In this document: positions 8,903-16,647 of the stretch, piece by piece
How the letters are laid out: the number at the start of each line of letters is the position of its first letter
Numbering within the stretch: the stretch's first letter is position 1
From: Elusimicrobium simillimum
Lineage (GTDB): Bacteria > Elusimicrobiota > Elusimicrobia > Elusimicrobiales > Elusimicrobiaceae
Length of the DNA stretch: 64,000 nucleotides
Direction: 5' to 3'
Assembly (NCBI RefSeq): GCF_049639735.1
Contig: NZ_JBEVVA010000003.1
Span: 1,116,001-1,180,000 of the forward strand
The notes under the pieces: model-generated
Databases searched by the model: none
What the model was told of the DNA's origin: nothing
What the model saw: the letters and a program-made list of their open reading frames with translations, nothing else
Position numbers and translations under genes: made by a program

Positions 8903-8968
8903 GGCCAAAGGACCTAAGACGCCGTAGGTCCTTTGGCCCTGGTAATAATTGTTAATAAACTATATAAT
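8903..8968 (+). promoter_or_regulatory. Regulon site A: palindrome plus -10 box upstream of 9003
   Basis: A perfect 14-bp inverted repeat, GGCCAAAGGACCTA (8903-8916) and TAGGTCCTTTGGCC (8925-8938), has an 8-bp centre. It is followed after 24 bp by TATAAT (8963-8968), with no good -35 hexamer. No T-run flanks either arm, so it does not look like a terminator. The same element at the same distance from a -10 box occurs at five other promoters here. Confidence 0.75.
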
Positions 8969-9002
8969 TTTATTAGAAAGTTATTTTCGAGCGAGGTTCA
9001 AC

Positions 9003-9608
9003 ATGAAAAAATTATTTATTACATTTTTAGCTTTAGCCGTAATCGGCACCGCCGCGTCGGCGCAGCAAATAAGCAAATCCTGGGCGGATTTCCAGGTTAT
9101 TAAAGAACATAAAACAGAATTTATAAAAGTAATTAACAGCACCAAAATATCTTTTGACAATAAAGTTAAAAGAACCGGCGAAATTTACCGCGCTCAGGCA
9201 AAACTTGCTTCACAATACGTTAACAAATATACGCCTGACCAAAAAACAAAAAACTCTCTTATAGCCTTAGACAGAGAACTTGCCGGTATGCATTCGCAGT
9301 TGGTTGACTTAAAAGTTGAATTAGATGACAAACTTACACGCGAATTTTTTAACGACTGTGTCGCCATACAAAAAGGTTCTCTTAAAAAAGAAACATTAGA
9401 CATCGCGGCTAAAAAAGCGGCTAACCCTAATTTAGATACAGCTAAAGACTATTTTAATAAAAAGACTTTCAAATCTTTTCAGGACAAATATTACAACATT
9501 TCACTGAAAGACGCCCTTAGCCTGCAGCACAAAGGTGAGTTTTACCAGAAATATACAGACAAATACGGTAACACTGTTTTACCGCCCAGCTGCGTAGTTA
9601 AATTTTAG
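9003..9608 (+). CDS. Secreted protein of unknown function (tandem paralog of 9676)
   Basis: The ATG at 9003 (MKKLF) is preferred over the upstream 8949 ATG because GAGGT lies 5 bases before it and a clean signal peptide follows (hydrophobic core, ASAQ cleavage near residue 20). The mature part, about 180 residues, is helical, Lys-rich and has two Cys. It resembles the next gene, most clearly in the C-terminal region (KSFQDKYYNISLKDALSLQ against SNFEDRYVGYDLKDVLLTQ). It lies under regulon site A with about 35 bases from the -10 box to the ATG. No known domain is recognised. A periplasmic or surface location is likely from the signal peptide only. Confidence 0.75.
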   Translation: MKKLFITFLALAVIGTAASAQQISKSWADFQVIKEHKTEFIKVINSTKISFDNKVKRTGEIYRAQAKLASQYVNKYTPDQKTKNSLIALDRELAGMHSQLVDLKVELDDKLTREFFNDCVAIQKGSLKKETLDIAAKKAANPNLDTAKDYFNKKTFKSFQDKYYNISLKDALSLQHKGEFYQKYTDKYGNTVLPPSCVVKF

Positions 9609-9618
9609 TTTACCAACA

Positions 9619-9655
9619 CCCCCGCCGGTACTACAACTACCGGCGGGGGATTTTG
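9619..9655 (+). terminator. Strong hairpin between the two secreted paralogs
   Basis: The 12-bp stem CCCCCGCCGGTA/TACCGGCGGGGG with a 7-base loop is followed by ATTTTG. The short T-run may allow read-through into the gene at 9676, which has no obvious promoter of its own. Confidence 0.75.
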
Positions 9656-9675
9656 TATAAAAGTGAGACAAACTT

Positions 9676-10251
9676 ATGAATAAGAAACTTTTAGCTTTAA
9701 CCGCCGCGCTAACTCTAATTCCCTGTGCCATACACGCGCAAACAACAGCTGATAACTTTAACGCTAAAGACAGCGCGGAGCAAATTACACTGTTAGAATC
9801 ATACCAAACCTTTCCTTATAAATTTTTAAACGACCAGGACGTTCCTTTCGAAGAAAAACTGAACCGCGTAAACCATATTGCCGCCCAACTGCAAGATATT
9901 GAAAACGGCGCCCAATTGCCACTGCCACAGGACGGGGCGGCAAAGTTGCAAGACGCGCAGGCCAATATAGCGCAAATTAAAGAAATTATGCTTGAAGTAG
10001 AAAGTACTGCAAAAAGGTATGCTGGGGAAGTTATAGTTTTTTGTAAAAAAACAAAATCCCCGGCTAACGGTGTAATAGCAAAAAAGCTTAACAATGAAGC
10101 TTTGAACCTTACGGCTGACTATAAATATTATTTAGACGGTTTTTACTACTCAAATTTTGAAGACCGTTACGTTGGCTATGACCTTAAAGACGTGCTTTTA
10201 ACGCAATACACCGCCGAGCTGCTGCTGCGTGAAGCAGACAATCTTAAATAA
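9676..10251 (+). CDS. Secreted protein of unknown function (tandem paralog of 9003)
   Basis: This 191-residue protein has a signal peptide (MNKKLLALTAALTLIPC..., cleavage after IHA before Q). The mature part is acidic and helical, contains one Cys and ends with the ISLKD/YDLKD-type region shared with the 9003 product. The two genes look like an old tandem duplication. Between them lies a strong hairpin, so this copy may be expressed at a lower level by read-through from regulon site A. No enzymatic motif is visible and no function can be assigned. Confidence 0.75.
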   Translation: MNKKLLALTAALTLIPCAIHAQTTADNFNAKDSAEQITLLESYQTFPYKFLNDQDVPFEEKLNRVNHIAAQLQDIENGAQLPLPQDGAAKLQDAQANIAQIKEIMLEVESTAKRYAGEVIVFCKKTKSPANGVIAKKLNNEALNLTADYKYYLDGFYYSNFEDRYVGYDLKDVLLTQYTAELLLREADNLK

Positions 10252-10264
10252 AATATAAGCAAAT

Positions 10265-10298
10265 AAAAATCCCCCGGTTAAACCGGGGGATTTTTTTT
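10265..10298. terminator. Bidirectional terminator between convergent genes
   Basis: CCCCCGGTT/AACCGGGGG with a 1-base loop is flanked by an A-rich run on the left and eight T on the right. It serves the 9676 gene and the convergent prepilin gene at 10305. Confidence 0.85.
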
Positions 10299-10304
10299 AT
10301 AACA

Positions 10305-10790
10305 CTAAAAGGTATATGTGTCGTATCCGCCTTTTGTAGAGTGGAATTTAGTTCCCAAGGCCTTACAAATCCGGCCTCCTTTTTCAGTATACGCGCCGCA
10401 GGTTAAATGCGTGCCGTAATTTTGTGTGGACACATAGAAAGCTATTTCATAATCAGCGTCCTCATCACTGCCGTTAATCTTATTAAAAGCCATAAAATTA
10501 GCGTCTTGCGGGTTATAATTGCTGTTCCACCATGAATAACGGAAGTTTTTTAAAGGGGGCAGTTCTATATCTAGTTCATCTAAAAAAGATAAGTCCCCGG
10601 CTGCTGGCAGAGAATCGTGCTGTAACTGGTAGCGTTGCAATGCTTCTCCTGCGGCTTTTACGGCCACAACGGCCTGCATAGCCCTGGACTTTTCTACCGC
10701 TTTAGTATACTGCGGCAGCGCGATAGCGGCCAATATGCCTATTATTAGCACCACAACCAGCAACTCTATCAGGGTAAACCCTTTTTTCAT
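10305..10790 (-). CDS. Type IV prepilin-like protein
   Basis: This 161-residue protein has leader MKKG before FTLIE (prepilin peptidase site), the conserved hydrophobic helix and YTKAVEKSR. The C-terminal domain is specific to this copy and has two Cys (in LTCGAY and RICKAL) placed like a pilin D-loop disulfide. It shares a 30-plus base nearly identical DNA stretch with the neighbouring gene at 10899, covering GILAAIALPQY, while the rest diverges. It is convergent with 9676 and lies downstream of 10899. A GGAGGC ribosome site precedes the ATG. Confidence 0.88.
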   Translation of the reverse strand: MKKGFTLIELLVVVLIIGILAAIALPQYTKAVEKSRAMQAVVAVKAAGEALQRYQLQHDSLPAAGDLSFLDELDIELPPLKNFRYSWWNSNYNPQDANFMAFNKINGSDEDADYEIAFYVSTQNYGTHLTCGAYTEKGGRICKALGTKFHSTKGGYDTYTF

Positions 10791-10854
10791 ACTGCCTCCT
10801 TTTTTGATTTATTGATATTATACAACAAGATTTACTTTTACAACTATTACCCTT

Positions 10855-10885
10855 TAATACAAAGCCCCGCAAATTTGCGGGGCTT
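10855..10885 (-). terminator. Terminator of the 10899 prepilin gene
   Basis: The near-continuous palindrome AAGCCCCGCAAA/TTTGCGGGGCTT lies 14 bases past the stop. On the minus strand it is followed by TTTGTATT. Confidence 0.7.
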
Positions 10886-10898
10886 TTATGTAAACATA

Positions 10899-11384
10899 TT
10901 AAAGTAGGCAGTAAAATGTATCTGCATTAGCAGCAGATAGTTTGCCGCACAATGCCTCGCACGCTTTTAGCCCTTTAGGGCTGGTATTATACGCCCAGCA
11001 GCCCCTATTACCCTCTTTAAAAATAGGACTAGTGGATATCGGGCTCTGCCCTATAAAAATATAACGGCCGTCTTTATGAGAATTAAGCGCTATATATATG
11101 CCCCTGTAATAAACAAACTCCCAATTTTTGTTTATAGGAATATCCACATCTAAAACTTCATTCATTTTATCTGTACTAGGAAATGATGTTCCCACGTTAG
11201 GATACTCACCATGCTGCAAAAAATACCTTTCTAAAGCCTGGCTCCATGCGGCCAATTGGGTTACAGCTTCCATACTGCGGGACTTTTCTACCGCTTTATT
11301 ATACTGCGGCAGCGCGATAGCGGCCAATATGCCTATTATCAAAACCACAACCAGCAATTCTATTAATGTGAATCCATTTTTCAT
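10899..11384 (-). CDS. Type IV prepilin-like protein
   Basis: This 161-residue protein begins MKNGFTLIELLVVV and carries the same helix and YNKAVEKSR as its two relatives. Its variable domain has three Cys (GCWAY, KACEALCG). It starts only 11 bp after the apt stop with a poor ribosome site, so it is probably translated as the last gene of the marR-sigma-apt transcript, or from its own unseen promoter. The link to a sigma-factor operon is unusual for a pilin. Whether it is a structural pilin, a minor pilin or a type II secretion pseudopilin cannot be told from sequence. Confidence 0.88.
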   Translation of the reverse strand: MKNGFTLIELLVVVLIIGILAAIALPQYNKAVEKSRSMEAVTQLAAWSQALERYFLQHGEYPNVGTSFPSTDKMNEVLDVDIPINKNWEFVYYRGIYIALNSHKDGRYIFIGQSPISTSPIFKEGNRGCWAYNTSPKGLKACEALCGKLSAANADTFYCLL

Positions 11385-11395
11385 AAATTTTATTC

Positions 11396-11908
11396 TTAAT
11401 ATTTTATAAGGCTGTTAACTTTTATTCCTTCTAATTTTTCCATCCCCTTAAGAAAGGTTAAATCCATTAAAAATGTCATACCCGCCAGCTTAGCGCCGGA
11501 CATCGCCACCAGCTCCGCCGCCGCCTTAGCTGTGCCGCCCGTGGCAAGCACATCGTCTACAATAAGCACAACGTCATTGGGGGTAAAAGCGTCTTTGTGC
11601 ACCTGTATCTCATTGGCGTGATACTCGCACTCATAAGTAACACTATACGTTTCGCGCGGCAATTTGCCTTTTTTTCTTACAGGCACAAAACCTACGCCAA
11701 GCGCCAGCGCCACAGGCGCCGCCAGTATAAACCCGCGGGAATCTATACCCGCCACTTTTGTTATACCCGCGTTTTTAAACGGGGCTATAAGCTGCGCAAC
11801 CATTTCAGTAAAAGCGGCGTGGTCGTCCAAAAGGGGGGTAATATCTTTAAATATTACGCCCTCTTTAGGAAAGTTAGGCACGTCTTTAATATATTGTTTA
11901 AGGTCCAT
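11396..11908 (-). CDS. apt: Adenine phosphoribosyltransferase
   Basis: Apt salvages adenine to AMP using PRPP in the cytoplasm. The 170-residue protein starting MDLKQYIKDVPNFPKEG has normal family length and the PRPP-binding motif VDDVLATGGT (117-126); GIDSRGF (55-61) is the other conserved block. The frame stays open to 12061 upstream, but that extension is an out-of-frame reading of the sigma-factor tail. The ATG at 11908 follows the sigma-factor stop by a single base (TAA C ATG), so translation is coupled to it. The pairing of a salvage enzyme with a sigma factor in one transcript is the odd point. Confidence 0.95.
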   Translation of the reverse strand: MDLKQYIKDVPNFPKEGVIFKDITPLLDDHAAFTEMVAQLIAPFKNAGITKVAGIDSRGFILAAPVALALGVGFVPVRKKGKLPRETYSVTYECEYHANEIQVHKDAFTPNDVVLIVDDVLATGGTAKAAAELVAMSGAKLAGMTFLMDLTFLKGMEKLEGIKVNSLIKY

Positions 11909-11909
11909 G

Positions 11910-13037
11910 TTATTTTTTCTTAGTTGTCTTTTTGGTTGTCTTAACCGCTTTGGCGGGTTTGTCCGCTTTTTTAGCGGGGGCTTTTGTTTTAGGCGCGGGC
12001 TTGGGTTTGGCCTCTTTGGGCTTTCTGCCGTGGCGTTCAACAGCGTTTTTGGCGGACTCACGCAGGCGCACTTCTTCCATTCTTTTTCTTAAAAGTCTTT
12101 CAAGCGCGCTGTTGCCGGTTATTTCACCCAGCACATTAGTTTTTTGCTTAAGTTCCATACCGGTGTGAATATTTTTGGTTCTGAAATCCTGCGGGATATT
12201 ACGCTCCAAAATGCCCAGCTTCTGCGCTTTTTTTCTAAGGTGGTTTACAGCGCGTTCCTCAATTTGGCGCACGCGCTCACGGGAAAGGCCCATAACCTCT
12301 GCCACTTCGCTAAGCGTCATAGGTTCATTGGTTTTAAGACCGTGGCGCATCATTAAAATTTCTTTATCGCGCGGCGTAAGCTCGTTAAGAGCGCCAAGCA
12401 AGTCGGCGTTAGAGCTGGAACGGGAAAACACATCATCTGGGTTAGCCGTGCCATCGTCAGACAAGGTATCTTCCAGCGTGGTTTCGTCCTCGTCACCCAT
12501 AGCAAGCGCCAATGAGTCCACGCCTTTAGCGGCGTTAATAGTTTCTAAAATTGATTTTACCTTACGCGCGCTCCAGTCCAGTGCTTCAGACATTTCTGTT
12601 AAAGACGGCTCATGCCCCAGGTTCTCTCTAAGAGCGTTCCAGGTGCGGGACCACTTTTTAATATCGCCCCAGGCGTGCGACGGTATTTTAATAGTGCCGC
12701 TTTGCTCGTCTATATATTTGCGTATTGACTGGTCTATCCAATAAATAGCGTAGGTGGAAAAACGGAAGCCTTTAGACGGTTCAAATTTTTCTATAGCCTG
12801 CATAAGGCCTAGGTTGCCCTCTTCTATTAAATCTAAAAGTTCAATGTCGGGGCGCATAAAACGCTTGGCCGCCGGCACTACAAGGCGCAGGTTAAGCTCC
12901 ATCATTCTTTGTTTTGCCGCTTTGTCGCCTTTTTTAACGCGCGCCCAAAGTTTTGCTTGCGCCTCTCTGTCAATATCTTCGGACACTTCCCCAATGTGTT
13001 TAAAATACTGGCTTAAAGAATCTACATTTTCGCTCAT
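11910..13037 (-). CDS. RNA polymerase sigma-70 family factor with altered region 2.4 and basic C-terminal tail
   Basis: This 375-residue sigma factor lacks region 1.1. Region 2 spans about 45-115, region 3 about 120-195 and region 4 about 205-270, with the helix-turn-helix at 241-262 (TLSEVAEVMG, LSRERVRQIE). In region 2.4 the usual WWIRQAIT is YWIDQSIR, so the residues matching E. coli RpoD W433, R436 and T440 are Tyr99, Asp102 and Arg106. That points to an alternative rather than housekeeping factor. About 100 residues follow region 4, ending in a Lys/Pro/Ala tail (335-375) like histone H1. It sits between marR (13-bp gap) and apt. AAGGAA precedes the start. The promoter class it reads is unknown. 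Confidence 0.88.
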   Translation of the reverse strand: MSENVDSLSQYFKHIGEVSEDIDREAQAKLWARVKKGDKAAKQRMMELNLRLVVPAAKRFMRPDIELLDLIEEGNLGLMQAIEKFEPSKGFRFSTYAIYWIDQSIRKYIDEQSGTIKIPSHAWGDIKKWSRTWNALRENLGHEPSLTEMSEALDWSARKVKSILETINAAKGVDSLALAMGDEDETTLEDTLSDDGTANPDDVFSRSSSNADLLGALNELTPRDKEILMMRHGLKTNEPMTLSEVAEVMGLSRERVRQIEERAVNHLRKKAQKLGILERNIPQDFRTKNIHTGMELKQKTNVLGEITGNSALERLLRKRMEEVRLRESAKNAVERHGRKPKEAKPKPAPKTKAPAKKADKPAKAVKTTKKTTKKK

Positions 13038-13050
13038 TTTTCGATGTTCC

Positions 13051-13524
13051 TTACTTGTTCATAAGTGCTGCAAACCATTTTTTAAAAATGGATGTTAATT
13101 GTTTTTGTTCCGTTTGGTTAAGGTGGCTTACGGAGCGTTTGATAATAGCGTCGTACTGCTCCCACGCTTTTTCCACCACGTCGCTGCCGGCGGCGGTTAT
13201 TTTAATAACGTTTACGCGGCGGTCAGTTTTGCTGGGGCTGCGTGTAATAAACCCCTGCAAAGTCAAACGGTCTAAAATTTTTGTTATATTCCCGGCGGAA
13301 ACTATTAAACGTTTGCATATATCCACCTGGCTCATACCTTCTTTGCCGCCGGTGTACTTTACAATCATAAGTATATTGTACTTGGCGGGCGTTAAATCAA
13401 ACTTGGCAAGGTAAGACGACGCCTCGTTATTTATCATATTATAAATAAGCGCCATTACATAAACAATTGCCTCATAGTTTCTACCCTTCTCAGGCAAAAT
13501 ACCGTAATCCCTAAAATCTGGCAT
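13051..13524 (-). CDS. MarR-family transcriptional regulator
   Basis: This 157-residue winged-helix repressor type has the core helix-turn-helix around SQVDICKRLIVSAGNITKIL and the wing with the family DRR signature (SKTDRRVNVIKIT). The ATG at 13524 is chosen over the GTG at 13530 because AGAGG sits just before it and the GTG overlaps that site. The gene is divergent from the CPBP protease gene at 13637. The shared intergenic region holds a perfect 27-bp palindrome over the opposite promoter, so this protein is the likely repressor of the 13637-14372 pair and perhaps of itself. The inducing ligand is unknown. Confidence 0.9.
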   Translation of the reverse strand: MPDFRDYGILPEKGRNYEAIVYVMALIYNMINNEASSYLAKFDLTPAKYNILMIVKYTGGKEGMSQVDICKRLIVSAGNITKILDRLTLQGFITRSPSKTDRRVNVIKITAAGSDVVEKAWEQYDAIIKRSVSHLNQTEQKQLTSIFKKWFAALMNK

Positions 13525-13577
13525 ACACACCTCTACACTAGTATAACTTCATTGTACACAAATATTTAAAGTTTAGG

Positions 13578-13619
13578 TTGACAAAAGAATGTTTAACTGG
13601 TAAACTATTTACCAGTTAA
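13578..13619 (+). promoter_or_regulatory. Promoter with MarR-type operator
   Basis: TTGACA (13578-13583), 17 bp, then TAAACT (13601-13606). The -10 box lies inside a perfect inverted repeat TTAACTGGTAAA, CTA, TTTACCAGTTAA (13593-13619). This placement lets a bound dimer block RNA polymerase. The adjacent MarR gene is the obvious candidate regulator. Confidence 0.85.
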
Positions 13620-13636
13620 TCAAATATGGAGGTTTT

Positions 13637-14362
13637 ATGATAATACGCACACCGGGCTACAGGCCCGCGCCAAATCCGGCTAAAGAAATATGGAAAGCGC
13701 TTACACCCGCTATGCTTCTGCCATTTATAGCGGCTGTGTTTTACTTTAATATATTTGACGGCAGCCCATTAGCAAAACACATTTACGGCGCCAGCAAAAT
13801 ATTTGTGCTGTTATGGCCTATAATAGCTATGAAGTTTATTATAAAACGCCCTTTTGATATACCCGTAATGCTGCGCTTTGACGCTAAAAACGCCGCCCTC
13901 GGTCTGGCGTGGGGGCTGCTGATATTTGGCGGCGCGGTGGCCTTATGGTGCTACCCGCCGTTTGCGCAGGCGGCTAAAGCTAACGCAGGTTTGGTACAAG
14001 GCAAGGCGGCAAACTTTGGCGTTACACAATATTATTTGGCGTACAGTATTTTTATATCCTTCTTTCATTCTTTACTGGAAGAGTACTACTGGCGCTGGTT
14101 TGTATGCGGCCGTTTATTAAAGGTGGTTAAACAAAATACTGCGGTTATAGTTTCGGCCATAGCGTTTGCGTTACATCACTTTATAATATGTAACTTCTAC
14201 TTCCCGCTCACATGGGCATTGTTTTTAACATTCTGGGTAGCGGTAGGCGGTGTGATATTTAACCTTTTATATAAAAAGGGCAACACGCTTATAAGCCCCT
14301 GGCTGGCGCACATGGGCGCGGATTTAGCTATAATGTACGTGGGCTACAAACTTATATTTTAA
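13637..14362 (+). CDS. CPBP (CAAX/Abi) family intramembrane metalloprotease
   Basis: This 241-residue multi-pass inner-membrane protein has the three CPBP motifs: Glu148-Glu149 and Arg153 (EEYYWR), Phe177 with His180/His181 (FALHH), and His225/Asp229 (LAHMGAD). Family members are glutamic intramembrane proteases implicated in protein maturation, bacteriocin self-immunity or stress. The gene has a good TTGACA promoter under a MarR-type palindrome and GGAGG before the ATG. The next gene, yjdF, begins 9 bp on, so they form an operon. The substrate is unknown. Catalytic residues are complete. Confidence 0.88.
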   Translation: MIIRTPGYRPAPNPAKEIWKALTPAMLLPFIAAVFYFNIFDGSPLAKHIYGASKIFVLLWPIIAMKFIIKRPFDIPVMLRFDAKNAALGLAWGLLIFGGAVALWCYPPFAQAAKANAGLVQGKAANFGVTQYYLAYSIFISFFHSLLEEYYWRWFVCGRLLKVVKQNTAVIVSAIAFALHHFIICNFYFPLTWALFLTFWVAVGGVIFNLLYKKGNTLISPWLAHMGADLAIMYVGYKLIF

Positions 14363-14371
14363 GGATATCAC

Positions 14372-14977
14372 ATGAAAATAAAACCGCTGCATTTAACGCT
14401 GCTTGGCATTGTAGGATTGTTTTTAGTATGGTCGGGCATTAGCCCGTACGACAGGTTAACCTGGTATATGGAGGTAGCGCCCGCCATTATAGGCGCCGCT
14501 ATACTTATAGCAACCTATAAAAAGTTTAAGTTTACCGATATTACCTACTGCCTTATAGCGTTTTTCTGCGTAATACTTATAGTTGGCGGCAAATACACCT
14601 ACGCGCTTGTGCCTGTGGGCGATTATGTTAAAGACCTTTTTGATATGAGCCGCAACCACTATGACAGAATGGGGCACTTTTTCCAGGGCGTAATACCCGC
14701 GCTTGTTGCCAGAGAAATACTTATAAGAATAACTAAAGTAGGCAGGGGAAAAATGTTATTTTTCCTATGCGTGTGCGTGGCGATGTTTGTAAGCTCCACC
14801 TACGAACTTATTGAATGGGCGGCGGCGGAACTTGTGGCTGACGGCGCGGCGGACTTTTTAGGCTCTCAGGGCGATATTTGGGACGCACAGAAAGATATGT
14901 TTATGTGCCTGCTTGGCGGCACATTCGCGCAGTTAGTATGCGCCAAGTGGCAGGACAGGCAAATGCAAAAGCTTTAA
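14372..14977 (+). CDS. yjdF: YjdF/DUF2238 inner-membrane protein
   Basis: This 201-residue membrane protein has about six hydrophobic helices and the DUF2238 signature HYDRMGHFFQG, AREILIR, TYELIEWAA and QGDIWDAQKDMF. The many conserved His/Asp/Glu residues suggest a metal-binding core, but the biochemical role of the family is not established. It is 9 bp downstream of the CPBP protease gene and preceded by AAGGAT, so it shares the MarR-type controlled promoter. A bidirectional terminator follows. Confidence 0.88.
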   Translation: MKIKPLHLTLLGIVGLFLVWSGISPYDRLTWYMEVAPAIIGAAILIATYKKFKFTDITYCLIAFFCVILIVGGKYTYALVPVGDYVKDLFDMSRNHYDRMGHFFQGVIPALVAREILIRITKVGRGKMLFFLCVCVAMFVSSTYELIEWAAAELVADGAADFLGSQGDIWDAQKDMFMCLLGGTFAQLVCAKWQDRQMQKL

Positions 14978-15001
14978 ACAAAAGCCCTGTTGATTAGATT
15001 T

Positions 15002-15032
15002 AAAAAGCCCCGCCGTATTGCGGGGCTTTTTT
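15002..15032. terminator. Bidirectional terminator
   Basis: GCCCCGC/GCGGGGC with A-run on the left and six T on the right lies between convergent yjdF and the MFS gene. Its right edge touches the MFS stop codon. Confidence 0.85.
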
Positions 15033-16248
15033 ATCTCTTCCTAAATCTTACGGGGTGAGGTTTTATTTCAATAAGTGTCGCCGCGCATAGGGCCAGTATA
15101 AAAACAGCCGCCAGCAGCTGCATAGAGTACTCAAACCCGCTGCGGTGTATTAACAATGATGTCACCCATATACCCACAGCGTCTACAATAGCTGTTAATG
15201 ATATATAAAAAGCTAAAATTTTGGCTCTCATATATTCGGGCGTATTAATAGTTAAAAACGTTGTCATCATGGCGGCGTAAGCGCCAAAAGGCGCGCCGCA
15301 TATAAAACTGGCAAATAAAACAACGGGCTTGTTTATTGTCAGCAAAAATATAGCTATAGGCAATATGTAAGCAGCGTAATTAAGTATAAGCATAGTTTTA
15401 AACTTAACTTTTTTACCATATACAGCGTAGCCAAGCGCACCTAACAGTATACCTATGCCAAACGCGCTTTCAAGCATACCTAAAAATACAGAACCATAAC
15501 CATATAAATTAACATAGCTTGGCAGCACCACAGATTCCCACGCCGTATAAATTATAAAAAATGGCAGTGTAAAAAGTATTGCCAGGTATAAATGCGGCCT
15601 GCGCAGCACATAAATAATCGTCTTTTTAAAAGTAGATTTTGACTTAAACTTGAGCGCGCGTTCACGCCTTTGTATCATTTGCAGGCACAAAAGCACCGCA
15701 AGCAAAAAGAAAACGGCCGAGTATAGTACCGCGCTGCCCACGCCAAAAGCGGCTATAATAAACCCGCCTGTTAACGGCCCCATAATGGCGGCGGTACCGC
15801 TGACTGCCTCTCTAAAGCCAAAGGCCTTGTGCGGGCTTACCTTGGCGTAGCGCGCGTACACGGGTATTACCGCACCGCGGGCCACTTTGCCCGGCGCGTA
15901 AAAAAACGCGCTTAAAAACGCCATCATAACAAGAAAATAAAACGGAATAAAAGAGTATGTTACACAGAAAAATATAACTATAGTGCACAGCATTTGGCAC
16001 AGATCAGAAAGTAAAATAGTTTTACGCGCGCCCAGGCGCTCTATAATATTACCGCCTATGTAGGAGCCGAATATAGCGGGCACCATCATAGCAAAACTAA
16101 GCACGCCAAGCGCAACCGCCCCGCCTGATATTTGCAACACATACCACGGCAGCACAAGTACAAGAGTATAACGGGCCATGGCTGTGCAGCCCTCCATAGA
16201 CAGAAGGCGTATAAGCGGTATTTCTTTGCGTTTAATAAGGTGGCGCAT
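15031..16248 (-). CDS. Major facilitator superfamily transporter
   Basis: This 405-residue protein has 12 hydrophobic segments and the loop 2-3 motif NIIERLGARKTILLSD, typical of the MFS_3 (EntS/macrolide exporter-like) group. The substrate cannot be read from sequence. There is no Shine-Dalgarno. Instead TATAAT (16258-16263, minus strand) ends only 9 bases before the ATG, which would give a leaderless or nearly leaderless mRNA. A 126-bp tandem repeat lies directly upstream. Confidence 0.85.
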   Translation of the reverse strand: MRHLIKRKEIPLIRLLSMEGCTAMARYTLVLVLPWYVLQISGGAVALGVLSFAMMVPAIFGSYIGGNIIERLGARKTILLSDLCQMLCTIVIFFCVTYSFIPFYFLVMMAFLSAFFYAPGKVARGAVIPVYARYAKVSPHKAFGFREAVSGTAAIMGPLTGGFIIAAFGVGSAVLYSAVFFLLAVLLCLQMIQRRERALKFKSKSTFKKTIIYVLRRPHLYLAILFTLPFFIIYTAWESVVLPSYVNLYGYGSVFLGMLESAFGIGILLGALGYAVYGKKVKFKTMLILNYAAYILPIAIFLLTINKPVVLFASFICGAPFGAYAAMMTTFLTINTPEYMRAKILAFYISLTAIVDAVGIWVTSLLIHRSGFEYSMQLLAAVFILALCAATLIEIKPHPVRFRKR

Positions 16249-16294
16249 ATTAAATAAATTATAGCTTATCTATTTAATGTATGCCCCTTTACAA

Positions 16295-16603
16295 GGCCGA
16301 ATATCCAAGCCCCGCAGTGACAACGTTTTAAAGCAAAAGACGAAGAAAAAGTCCTCGTTTTTCACAGTATTTTGTTTTAAAACTAGGAGCGCGGGGCGAG
16401 GTATATCGTGAGTGCCGGCAGGCCGAATATCCGAGCCCCGTAGTGACAACGTTTTAAAGCAAAAGACGAAGAAAAAGTCCTCGTTTTTCACAGTATTTTG
16501 TTTTAAAACTAGGAGCGCGGGGCGAGGTATATCGTGAGTGCCGCCAGGCCGAATATCCGAGCCCCGCAGTGACAACGTTTTAAAGCAAAAGACGAAGAAA
16601 AAG
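16295..16603. repeat. 126-bp tandem repeat, about 2.4 copies
   Basis: Units begin with GGCCGAATATCC at 16295, 16421 and 16547; the third stops after about 57 bp. Copies are almost identical. Each full unit is itself imperfectly palindromic (AGCCCCGC...GCGGGGC outside, GTTTTAAAGCAAAA...TTTTGTTTTAAAAC inside). The minus strand is open through all copies since 126 is a multiple of three, but there is no gene context. This repeat fills most of the 399-bp gene-free gap between the MFS gene and yggS. The rest holds their promoters. Confidence 0.9.
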
Positions 16604-16647
16604 TGCATATGATAGTTAATTTTGGTATAATATGTCAAGGGATTTTT

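Noticed and set aside
8903..8938. Regulon palindrome A as terminator of the amylase gene
   Set aside because: No T-run follows on either strand, and the same element recurs with fixed spacing to -10 boxes, including places not downstream of a gene end.
11911..12061. N-terminal extension of apt by 51 residues
   Set aside because: This is the sigma-factor tail read in another frame. The ATG at 11908 gives the normal Apt length and start.
16295..16603. Possible CRISPR array
   Set aside because: Units are contiguous 126-bp direct repeats without spacers, and no cas genes are nearby.
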